A DNA stretch of 6,535 nt from Chloroflexota bacterium (GTDB lineage: Bacteria > Chloroflexota > UBA6077), in NCBI GenBank assembly GCA_021806765.1, contig JAJZQR010000307.1:1-6535 (forward strand), written 5' to 3'. How positions within the stretch are numbered: the first letter of the stretch is position 1; each line of letters opens with the position of its first letter. The notes under the pieces are model-generated. The model saw only the letters and a list, made by a program, of their open reading frames with translations. It was not told where the DNA came from and did not search any database. Positions 1-5,015 of this stretch are shown here, piece by piece. The translations under genes and the position numbers were made by a program.

Positions 1-547
1 AGAGACGGTTCATCCTCATCTTCCCCATCCAGTCCACCACCCCACGCATCTCCTCCAGCCACCCCTGGAAGGGGGCGGTGCCCGGCCACCAGGAGAGGCA
101 GCCGTCGGTCAGCCCTCTACGAGCGAAGGCCGGGGTAGAGATCAGGGAAAGGACCGGCGGGGGACCCTCCAGCGGCCGGATCACCTCGGTCCGGGGATCG
201 GGAGCCGGCCATCGAGCGCCGAGGGACTCCAGGAGGGTGTAGGCAGCGTGGAGCACGGCCGCCGGCCCTCCTCCCGACACCAGGTAGCGATGGCCGTCCC
301 CCCGTACCAGGGTGGTCCCTTCGGAGGGCAGGGAGTCCTCGGAGAGTCCTGCGGCAGACATCTGTGCAGCGGTCCCCACCCAGACCTCCAGGGGCCGGCC
401 GGGGAGCAGCCTGGGAAGGTAGCGGAGCAGTTCGGCCGCCGCGAAGCGTACCGGTATCTCCTCCCCCAGGAGGCGAAGGGTTATGGCACCGGCCCGCAAC
501 CCCTCAGCGGCAGGGCCGGAGAAAGACGGATTATCGGTAGCAACCAT
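1..547 (-). CDS. N-terminal part of a DUF4838 / GH67-N-like carbohydrate-active protein (cut by window edge)
   Basis: An open frame of 182 codons reads from ATG at 547-545 to the window edge without a stop; the C-terminal part is outside. The start is fixed from behind, because an in-frame TAG lies two codons upstream. Residues 22-113 look like the small alpha/beta domain that precedes the barrel in GH67 alpha-glucuronidases, GH20-like enzymes and DUF4838 proteins: 'AAELLRYLPRLL' (37-48), then 'LVRGDGHRYLVSGGGP' (80-95), then 'AVLHAAYTLLESLGARWPAP' (97-116). The last is the typical 'GTLYAVYEFLEELGVRWFAP' pattern. After residue 130 it enters 'ISTPAFARRGLTDG', where these families begin the catalytic barrel. 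No signal peptide is seen. It lies 60 bp downstream of the sugar kinase on the same strand, so a role in glycoside or sugar-acid use is inferred. The family call is by pattern memory and the substrate is unknown. The reading frame itself is secure. Confidence 0.72.
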   Translation of the reverse strand, partial: MVATDNPSFSGPAAEGLRAGAITLRLLGEEIPVRFAAAELLRYLPRLLPGRPLEVWVGTAAQMSAAGLSEDSLPSEGTTLVRGDGHRYLVSGGGPAAVLHAAYTLLESLGARWPAPDPRTEVIRPLEGPPPVLSLISTPAFARRGLTDGCLSWWPGTAPFQGWLEEMRGVVDWMGKMRMNRL

Positions 548-558
548 AGCCTAATATA
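547..558 (-). promoter_or_regulatory. Candidate -10 box giving a leaderless transcript for the partial glycoside-hydrolase-like gene
   Basis: On the minus strand, TATATT (positions 558-553) lies five bases before the ATG at 547. No Shine-Dalgarno sequence is present in the 30 bases upstream; the stretch is AT-rich against a GC-rich background. A -10 box this close to the ATG would put the transcript start at or next to the start codon. No good -35 box is seen, so this is tentative. The same AT-rich patch also reads TATAAT on the plus strand (555-560), with no gene to serve there. Confidence 0.3.
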
Positions 559-607
559 ATCTAGAGGGTTGAGTCATTACTAAAAGCGTGAGGCCGGAAT
601 TATACCA

Positions 608-1519
608 CTATCCCCGAGACAGAAGCTCTTCCACTTCTGAGAGGGTGGGGAGGCCCGCCCGGCCGCCCGGCTTCCGGCACTTCAGCGCCGCCACAGCCGC
701 GGCGAAGCGGGCTGCCTCCAGCAGCGGCCGCCCCCGGGCCAGGGCGAAGGCAAACCCGCCGTGAAAGGCGTCACCCGCGCCGGTGGTGTCCACCACCTCC
801 ACCGGAAAGGCGCTCTCTCGACGCACCCCCTCCGCCGTCGCCACCAGGTAGCCCGCCGCGCCCAGGGTGACGACGACGGCCTTGGCCCCCCTCCCCAGCA
901 GCGCCACGCCCGCCCGCTCCGGGTCCTCCTCGCCCGTGACCCATAAGGCCATGTTCACCGGCGGGATCAAGTAGTCGGCTGCCGCCATCAACTCCTCCAC
1001 GCCCGGCTTCGGCTCCCCGGGATCCACCACCACCGGCACCCCGGCCTCCCGGGCGATCCCGGTGGCCTCCAGGGCCGACCGGGGCATCTGCGAGTCCACC
1101 AGCAGCACCCGAGCGCTCCTCACCAGCACCGGGTCCACCTGCTCCACCCGAAAGGGCATGGTTCCCAGGTAGTGGAAGACGTTCCGGGTCCCGGCCTTGC
1201 GGTCCACCACGATCACCGACAGGGAGGAGGAGGTGCCGGGGGCACGGGTGCAGCGGGAGACGTCCACTCCCTCCTTTGCCAGATCGGCCAGGATCCGCTC
1301 GCCCCGCTCGTCGTCGCCCACCGTGGAGAGCAGGGCTACCTTACCTCCCAGGCGAGCGATGGCGACGGAGGCCGAAGCCGCAGGGCCTCCCCCCTGCTCC
1401 TCCAGATCCAGCGCTTCCATCTTGGCGTCGGGCGGCGGATAGCCCTCGACGGCCACCAGCAGGTCGTGATTGGCGAGGCCCAGACAGAGAACATCCAGTG
1501 AGCCTTCTGATTCGACCAA
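608..1519 (-). CDS. PfkB/ribokinase-family sugar kinase, YihV (sulfofructose kinase)-like
   Basis: A 303-residue protein of normal length for the family that phosphorylates a sugar hydroxyl with ATP in the cytosol. The substrate-side glycine signature 'GGGPAASASVAIARLG' is at 43-58, and 'TVGDDERGERILADL' at 66-80. The C-terminal PfkB signature 'DTTGAGDAFHGGFAFAL' is at 244-260, with the catalytic base Asp250 and the anion hole in GAGD. The tail 'AALKCRKPGGRAGLP' (277-291) closely resembles the end of E. coli YihV as I remember it, more so than ribokinase or fructokinase. The start is TTG (1519-1517), chosen because GGAGG at 1530-1526 sits six bases upstream and no in-frame ATG occurs before residue 34. 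It is followed at 60 bp by a glycoside-hydrolase-like gene, which suggests a sugar-breakdown operon. The substrate cannot be set from sequence alone: sulfofructose is one hypothesis, ordinary keto-sugars another. Family membership is very secure. Confidence 0.9.
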   Translation of the reverse strand: MVESEGSLDVLCLGLANHDLLVAVEGYPPPDAKMEALDLEEQGGGPAASASVAIARLGGKVALLSTVGDDERGERILADLAKEGVDVSRCTRAPGTSSSLSVIVVDRKAGTRNVFHYLGTMPFRVEQVDPVLVRSARVLLVDSQMPRSALEATGIAREAGVPVVVDPGEPKPGVEELMAAADYLIPPVNMALWVTGEEDPERAGVALLGRGAKAVVVTLGAAGYLVATAEGVRRESAFPVEVVDTTGAGDAFHGGFAFALARGRPLLEAARFAAAVAALKCRKPGGRAGLPTLSEVEELLSRG

Positions 1520-1525
1520 AGGTTA

Positions 1526-1530
1526 CCTCC
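1526..1530 (-). promoter_or_regulatory. Ribosome binding site fixing the TTG start of the PfkB kinase
   Basis: CCTCC on the plus strand reads GGAGG on the minus strand, with six bases (TAACCT) to the TTG codon. It is the only strong Shine-Dalgarno near the gene's N-terminus, so it decides the non-ATG start. Confidence 0.75.
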
Positions 1531-1614
1531 GAAACAGGCCATGATGCTGAGCTACAGTCAAACCTCGGCAGTCTTCAGGGATCAGGACCTCATATTGGAG
1601 GAGGCCGGGGCCGC

Positions 1615-1662
1615 CGTCAAGGCGGTCTTGGGGGTAGCACCCCGAGTCCCCGCCACTTGACG
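1615..1662. repeat. Long imperfect inverted repeat (hairpin) in the divergent intergenic region
   Basis: CGTCAA (1615-1620) pairs with TTGACG (1657-1662). Inside it GGCGG (1621-1625) pairs with CCGCC (1650-1654), and CTTGGGG (1627-1633) pairs with CCCCGAG (1640-1646, one G-T wobble) around the loop GTAGCA. Only a two-base bulge (AC, 1655-1656) and a small internal loop interrupt it, giving about 18 pairs in 48 bases. It has no T-run on either side, so it is not a classical terminator. It lies about 95 bases before the sugar-kinase start on the minus strand and contains the candidate -35 box of the plus-strand gene. It could be an operator or a structured leader. Confidence 0.55.
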
Positions 1663-1687
1663 CGAGGCCCATCGGTTCAGACATAAT
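1657..1687 (+). promoter_or_regulatory. Candidate sigma-70-type promoter for the CoA-binding protein gene
   Basis: TTGACG (1657-1662) and CATAAT (1682-1687) each match the consensus at five of six positions, but the spacer is 19 bases, longer than ideal. The transcript would start near 1694 and have a leader of about 60 bases before the ATG at 1756. The nine bases ACTTGACGC (1655-1663) recur exactly at the rhomboid gene's candidate promoter (3776-3784). Confidence 0.42.
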
Positions 1688-1755
1688 GGGGTGCTTCAGG
1701 CTTAGATCGATGAGCAGAATCGACGCGTAGATGCCGCAACGGGAGGAAGAGACCC

Positions 1756-2208
1756 ATGCCAACCAGAAAAGAGATCGACGGCTTCCTGACCCAGAGGCGC
1801 ATCGCCTTCGTGGGGGTATCCAGAAACCCCAGGGCCTTCGCCAACGGTGTCTACAGGGCCCTAAAGCGGAAGGGCTACCAGCTCTACCCCGTTAACGCCA
1901 ACGCCGATCTACTGGAGGGCGATCGCTGCTATCCCAGCGTGGCCCAGCTACCCGAGAGGGTGGATGGCGCGCTGGTGATGGTGTCGCCCGGCGCCGCGGA
2001 GGGGGTGGTGCGGGACTGTGCCGAGGCAGGGATCCAGCGGATATGGCTGGGCAACGGCGCCGTATCGCCCGAAGCGGTGCGCTACTGCCGGGAGCGAGGG
2101 ATCTCGGTGGTGGACGGGGCCTGCCCCATGATGTTCGCGGAGCCGGTCGGCTTCGCCCACACCTGCCACCGCTTCGTCAAGCAGATCACGGGCACCCTGC
2201 CGAAGTAG
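1756..2208 (+). CDS. YccU-like CoA-binding domain protein
   Basis: A 150-residue, single-domain protein with the Rossmann-type CoA-binding fold (CoA_binding_2, YccU family), also found as the N-terminal domain of succinyl-CoA synthetase alpha and acetyl-CoA synthetase. Visible marks are the first beta strand and glycine loop 'RIAFVGVSRNP' (15-25), 'YQLYPVNANAD' (41-51), the strand 'GALVMVSPG' (71-79) and 'GISVVDGACPMM' (115-126), close to the 'G..V..D.C....' of the family. Length is typical. The ATG start is supported by GGAGG at 1742-1746, nine bases upstream. There is no ligase or ATP-grasp partner, so it is not an acyl-CoA synthetase subunit by itself. These stand-alone proteins have no firmly known role; sensing or carrying CoA or a nucleotide is inferred. 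It is transcribed divergently from the sugar kinase and converges on the binding-protein gene, so it is probably a single-gene unit. Confidence 0.87.
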   Translation: MPTRKEIDGFLTQRRIAFVGVSRNPRAFANGVYRALKRKGYQLYPVNANADLLEGDRCYPSVAQLPERVDGALVMVSPGAAEGVVRDCAEAGIQRIWLGNGAVSPEAVRYCRERGISVVDGACPMMFAEPVGFAHTCHRFVKQITGTLPK

Positions 2209-2234
2209 GGGGCGGGGTTAGAAGACGGGAGTCA

Positions 2235-2292
2235 GGGATCGGGGGCCGCGGCCGGAAGGGCTGCCCGGTCCCCGTCCCCTGGCCCCCGTCCC
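2235..2292. terminator. GC-rich hairpin between convergent genes, possible bidirectional terminator
   Basis: CGGGGGCC (2240-2247) and GGCCCCCG (2281-2288) pair perfectly. The stem extends by GGGA (2235-2238) with TCCC (2289-2292) across a one-base bulge. The enclosed 33 bases are also GC-rich and can fold locally. The stop codons of the two convergent genes flank it at 2208 and 2297. No good T-run follows on the plus strand (only TTT at 2296-2298), so intrinsic termination is likely but not shown. Confidence 0.4.
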
Positions 2293-2295
2293 CCC
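2270..2295 (-). other. Four-run G-quadruplex motif just after the solute-binding protein stop codon
   Basis: Read on the minus strand, the first bases after the TAA stop contain G-runs of 6, 5, 4 and 4 separated by loops AC, CCA and AC. This satisfies the usual motif of four G-runs with short loops. It would be in the 3' end of the mRNA of the solute-binding protein gene. The right arm of the neighbouring hairpin overlaps it, so the two folds would compete. Confidence 0.5.
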
Positions 2296-2296
2296 T

Positions 2297-3412
2297 TTAG
2301 TCTATCCCCTTGATGGCCTTGCCCACCCAGTTCTTAGCCACATCGTAGCTGTTGTTGTAGTACTTGGTGAACTCCTCCCGACCCATGATCAGGACGGGCT
2401 GGCCGGCCTCCTCGATCTTGGTGGTGTGCTCCGGCGACTTCATCACCTTGATCAGGGCGGCCTCCAACTTCTTCATGATCGGCTCAGGTACCCCCTTCGG
2501 GACGGCGAAGCCGCGAGTGGAGGCGGAGAGGATCTCCCCGTAGCCCGCTTCCTTCATAGTGGGCACGTCCGGGAAGAACTTGGTGGTCCGCTGCGTGTCC
2601 ATCACCGCCAGGGTCTTGATCTTGCCGGCCTTAACCTGGACATAGTTGTCACCCACGGTGCAGAAGGTGACGCCGATGTGGCCACCCAGAAGCGCCGTGG
2701 TGGCCGGAGCGGCACCATCGAAGCGAACGGGCCGCAGGTCGATGCCCGTGGCGGCCGCGGTTTGCAGGTAGCCGATCTCATCGTCCTGCAGGATACCTAC
2801 GATGCCCACCGGGATCTCCTTGGGCCTCTTCTTGGCATCGTCGATCAGGTCCTTCACCGTCTTGTAGGGACTGTCCCCTCGAACCGCGATCTGCGTGGGA
2901 TCCAGCGCCTGGCTCGCCAGGGGAACGATGTCGTCCTGCTTAAAGGTGGCCTTCCGCTCGGGATCTACCACGACGGCAGGTAGGTGGGGCAGGTTGATCA
3001 TGCCGATGGTGTAACCATCGGGCTTGGCGTGGGCGAGTTCCGTCCAACCCAACTGCCCACCGGCGCCACCCTTGTTCACGACCTGGACCGGCTGGCCCAA
3101 CTCCTTCTCCAGCAGAGCAGCCACCACGCGGCCTCCCACGTCGGTGGAGCCACCGGCGGGGAACGGGATTATCACGCTGATGGGCTTGGTGGGGTAGTTG
3201 ACCTCGGCGGCAGGAGCCGCCGTAGGTGCAGCGGGCGCCGTTGTCGCGGCCGGTTTGGCTGGGGCCGTTGTCGGTGCAGCGGGCGCTGCTGTCGCGGCCG
3301 GTTTGGCTGGGGCCGTCGTGGGGGCAGGAGCTGGTGCCGAGGGCGAGCAGGCGACGAGCGGCAGGGTCAACGCGAGTCCTAACGCCAGGGTCGAGATGGC
3401 CTTGCGGAGCAT
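2297..3412 (-). CDS. TctC/Bug-family substrate-binding lipoprotein of a tripartite tricarboxylate-type transporter
   Basis: A 371-residue extracytoplasmic binding protein that captures a carboxylate or similar small solute for a TctAB-type membrane permease. A lipoprotein signal covers 1-22 ('MLRKAISTLALGLALTLP', then lipobox LVAC with lipidated Cys22). Residues 23-69 form an Ala/Pro/Thr/Lys linker with a 16-residue repeat. The Bug domain starts at 73 with the hallmark 'YPTKPISVIIPFPAGGSTDV' (73-92); 'NKGGAGGQLG' (113-122), 'KPDGYTIG' (130-137) and 'FPDVPTMKEAGY' (280-291) are further family marks. The start is ATG at 3412-3410; AGGAGG ends five bases upstream and the signal peptide begins exactly there. 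An upstream in-frame ATG at 3559 would add 49 residues before the signal peptide and is rejected. No tctA or tctB permease gene is in the window, so it is an orphan here. The ligand is unknown. Membrane anchoring as a lipoprotein fits a monoderm-type host. Confidence 0.92.
   Translation of the reverse strand: MLRKAISTLALGLALTLPLVACSPSAPAPAPTTAPAKPAATAAPAAPTTAPAKPAATTAPAAPTAAPAAEVNYPTKPISVIIPFPAGGSTDVGGRVVAALLEKELGQPVQVVNKGGAGGQLGWTELAHAKPDGYTIGMINLPHLPAVVVDPERKATFKQDDIVPLASQALDPTQIAVRGDSPYKTVKDLIDDAKKRPKEIPVGIVGILQDDEIGYLQTAAATGIDLRPVRFDGAAPATTALLGGHIGVTFCTVGDNYVQVKAGKIKTLAVMDTQRTTKFFPDVPTMKEAGYGEILSASTRGFAVPKGVPEPIMKKLEAALIKVMKSPEHTTKIEEAGQPVLIMGREEFTKYYNNSYDVAKNWVGKAIKGID
3225..3320. repeat. 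Two tandem 48-bp units coding the lipoprotein linker
   Basis: Units 3225-3272 and 3273-3320 start with GGTGCAGCGGGCGC and share TGTCGCGGCCGGTTTGGCTG, differing at only a few positions. On the minus strand each encodes a 16-residue block of the type TTAPAKPAAT followed by an Ala/Pro tail (protein residues about 32-63). It is in frame and codes a flexible tether between the lipid anchor and the binding domain. Unit number can change by slippage or recombination without breaking the frame. Confidence 0.85.
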
Positions 3413-3655
3413 GTGATCCTCCTCTTTGCGATATTGGCGCACCGCGCCGGTGGCAGCCCGGTCCCCAGAAATCCTTGCTGCTGCACCACCCCCTCTCAGT
3501 AGCACAATCGGAATGGGGGCTACATCGGACCCCGCACCCCATCGGCACTGAAGGGGCATATACGGCTTCCTCGCCGCAGGAATACCGGCCGAGCGACAGA
3601 GGCAGGGCCGGACCTGATGTTCGCAGGAGGTTCACTTGGAAAGGCTCGCCGCCAC

Positions 3656-3674
3656 GGGTGAGGCGAACTCACCC
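3656..3674. repeat. Perfect 7-bp inverted repeat
   Basis: GGGTGAG (3656-3662) and CTCACCC (3668-3674) surround the loop GCGAA; on the minus strand the loop reads TTCGC. As RNA it would fold well in either direction. It lies about 245 bases before the binding-protein start on the minus strand, so it may belong to that mRNA's leader. Confidence 0.55.
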
Positions 3675-3695
3675 TGAGGGATGTTGTGCGGATGG

Positions 3696-3721
3696 AAAAA
3701 TCTTCTAGGTGCCTCTAGAAG
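3696..3721 (-). terminator. Terminator-like hairpin plus T-run on the minus strand (possible attenuator of the binding-protein leader)
   Basis: CTTCTAG (3702-3708) and CTAGAAG (3715-3721) form a perfect 7-bp stem with a six-base loop. On the minus strand the stem is followed by A and then TTTTT (3700-3696), the layout of an intrinsic terminator. The only minus-strand gene it could affect is the binding-protein gene starting about 285 bases downstream; the gene to the right runs the other way. The stem is short and half AT, so it may equally be a dyad operator bound by a dimeric repressor. Confidence 0.4.
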
Positions 3722-3777
3722 CGAGTGTAGCATGAGGAGGCTGGACTGTCTATCTGTCGAATGGGCAGGGATGCAAC

Positions 3778-3806
3778 TTGACGCCTTCTGTGGTGGGCGC
3801 TACGAT
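3778..3806 (+). promoter_or_regulatory. Candidate sigma-70-type promoter for the rhomboid-YggT gene
   Basis: TTGACG (3778-3783, five of six to consensus), a 17-base spacer, and TACGAT (3801-3806, four of six). Spacing is ideal. The transcript would start near 3813, giving a leader of about 55 bases before the TTG start. The -35 context ACTTGACGC is identical to that of the promoter proposed at 1657. Confidence 0.55.
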
Positions 3807-3867
3807 CCTATGTGGCAAGGGTATTGCAGATCAAAAGGATTGAATGCGGCCCTACAGGTAAGATGCC

Positions 3868-4902
3868 TTGATCCCCATCTCCGAAAGCGTCAACATCCGT
3901 CGCCCGGCCTGGGTCACAGCGGCACTGGTGTTTGCCTGTGTCCTGGTGTTCCTCTACGAACTGTTGCTGCCCAGCCGGGCCCTGGACCTCTTCATCCAGC
4001 GGTGGGGAGCCAGCTCCCAGCTGATACTGGCGGCCCTGGCGGGCAACCCGCGGGTCCCACGAACGGAACTGCTCACCCTGATCACCTCGGAGTTCCTCCA
4101 CGCCGGCTGGCTGCACCTGCTTTCCAACATGGTCTTCCTCTGGGTGTTCGGTCGGGCCGTGGAGGACCGGCTGGGGCACTTCAAGTACCTGGTGGTATAC
4201 CTCCTGGGCGGTGCCGCCGCGGGCATCTTCCAGTCGTGGATGGTCGGCCCCAACTCCAACATCGTGATGATCGGCGCCAGCGGATCCATCGCTGCGGTGC
4301 TGGGCATCTACCTGGTCTCCTTCCCCACCGCCTGGGTAACGGTGCTGGTGCCCATCTTCTTCTTTTTCTGGGCCTTCGACGTTCCCGCGGTGCTGATCCT
4401 GGTCTTCTGGTTCCTCAGCCAATTCTTCACCGGACTCACCTCCATCAGTCAAGTTGCTGCCCCCAGTAACGTCGCCACTTGGGCCCACGTGGCGGGCTTC
4501 GTTCTGGGAGCAGTGGTGGGCATAGCCGTGCCTGGAAGCACCAGCGCTACCTCCGGGCGGAGAGAGATGGAGCACCGACCCAACGGACCCGGCCCGGCGG
4601 GGTTGATCTCCTCGGTAGGCACCCTCATCGGCCTGGCCCTGGGGCTGCGGGTGCTGCTGGTCTTCCTGCTGGTGCGCCCGGGCCCTGGCCTTCTGGGGCA
4701 ACTGGCAGGGGTGGTGTACCGCTTCACCGAGCCCCTCGTGAGGCCCGTCGAGCTGTTCGTACCACGGATCACCTTCCTCGGTTTGCCCTTCGACCTGCCG
4801 GCGGTAGTGATGATGCTGCTGGTCTATCTCCTCGCCCTGATGCTGATCGAGATGGTTCGACGGGGTACCCGGCGGGGTCAGGGCCGCCCGGGCTACCGGT
4901 AG
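3868..4902 (+). CDS. Rhomboid intramembrane serine protease with C-terminal YggT-like domain
   Basis: A 344-residue membrane protein. Residues 1-222 are a rhomboid protease, which cleaves transmembrane substrates inside the lipid bilayer. The N-terminus 'MIPISES' and first helix (about 14-35) are typical. The helix-2 motif is H78, H83 and N87 in 'FLHAGWLHLLSNMVFLWVFG', the nucleophile is Ser138 in 'IGASGSIAAVLG' (135-146), and the base is His207 in 'WAHVAGFVLG' (205-214). All key residues are present, so it is probably active. After a polar linker (223-244), residues 245-332 resemble a YggT domain: a helix (about 246-270), then 'FTEPLVRPVELFVP' (286-299), 'LPFDLP' (306-311) and a last helix (about 312-332). 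The TTG start is chosen because 'MIPI' is the usual rhomboid beginning and AGGTAAG lies just upstream. The only nearby ATG (3863) reads ATG-CCT-TGA, out of frame. The substrate is unknown. The divergent binding-protein gene gives no functional clue. Confidence 0.9.
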   Translation: MIPISESVNIRRPAWVTAALVFACVLVFLYELLLPSRALDLFIQRWGASSQLILAALAGNPRVPRTELLTLITSEFLHAGWLHLLSNMVFLWVFGRAVEDRLGHFKYLVVYLLGGAAAGIFQSWMVGPNSNIVMIGASGSIAAVLGIYLVSFPTAWVTVLVPIFFFFWAFDVPAVLILVFWFLSQFFTGLTSISQVAAPSNVATWAHVAGFVLGAVVGIAVPGSTSATSGRREMEHRPNGPGPAGLISSVGTLIGLALGLRVLLVFLLVRPGPGLLGQLAGVVYRFTEPLVRPVELFVPRITFLGLPFDLPAVVMMLLVYLLALMLIEMVRRGTRRGQGRPGYR

Positions 4903-4922
4903 CTCGCACGATCCCTCTAGCA

Positions 4923-4958
4923 GGGCGAAGCATTCTGCTGCGGCAGAATGCTTCGCCC
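4923..4958. repeat. Perfect 16-bp palindrome with 4-nt loop, REP/MITE-like
   Basis: GGGCGAAGCATTCTGC (4923-4938), loop TGCG, then the exact reverse complement (4943-4958). It sits in the 113-base gap between the rhomboid stop and acpS. It has no T-run after it, so it is not a standard intrinsic terminator, though it could block or protect RNA. Its right border, GCCCCTAC, resembles borders of short palindromic repeats with GGGGCGAA-type arms that I recall from several environmental bacterial genomes. A dispersed extragenic repeat is the favoured reading. Confidence 0.72.
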
Positions 4959-5015
4959 CTACATGGCAACCTCGTCTGTTACCTCGGCACGAATGTTGCC
5001 CCGCTTCGGCCCCAA

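Larger units (their letters stand above)
3413..3867. other. Long divergent intergenic region with structured elements
   Basis: This 455-base region separates the leftward binding-protein gene from the rightward rhomboid gene. I find no credible small gene in it. It holds a perfect 7-bp hairpin (3656-3674), a second perfect 7-bp hairpin with a T-run on the minus strand (3696-3721), and a promoter for the rhomboid gene (3778-3806). No convincing promoter for the leftward gene could be picked; a strong Shine-Dalgarno (AGGAGG, about 3418-3423 on the minus strand) marks its start. Nothing matching a known riboswitch could be confirmed. Confidence 0.6.

Noticed and set aside
248..559. Plus-strand open frame of 103 codons at the left end
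   Set aside because: It lies opposite the partial glycoside-hydrolase-like gene, has no ribosome site and no recognisable domain.
1172..1686. Several plus-strand frames opposite the PfkB kinase
   Set aside because: Arg/Pro/Gly-rich translations without motifs, overlapping a gene with both PfkB signatures.
3413..3559. 49-residue N-terminal extension of the solute-binding lipoprotein
   Set aside because: It would precede a complete lipoprotein signal peptide, and a strong AGGAGG site sits right before the internal ATG at 3412.
3470..3560. TPP-riboswitch-like pieces (GGGGTGC and CTGAGA) on the minus strand upstream of the solute-binding gene
   Set aside because: The order and the following ACCC and CCTGAT-type segments needed for a TPP aptamer are missing; short matches by chance in GC-rich DNA.
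3681..4469. Plus-strand open frame of 262 codons in another frame of the rhomboid gene
   Set aside because: Translation is Pro/Arg/Gly-rich and lacks any domain; it overlaps the well-supported rhomboid frame.
3808..4701. Long antisense open frame of 297 codons over the rhomboid gene
   Set aside because: Low-complexity, Gln/Gly/His-rich translation without family resemblance; it is a GC-driven mirror of the real gene, which has all catalytic motifs.
4479..5015. N-terminal extension of acpS by 179 codons into the rhomboid gene
   Set aside because: Upstream residues are an off-frame reading of the rhomboid gene and of the palindrome; AcpS proteins begin just before the 'IGVDL' motif.
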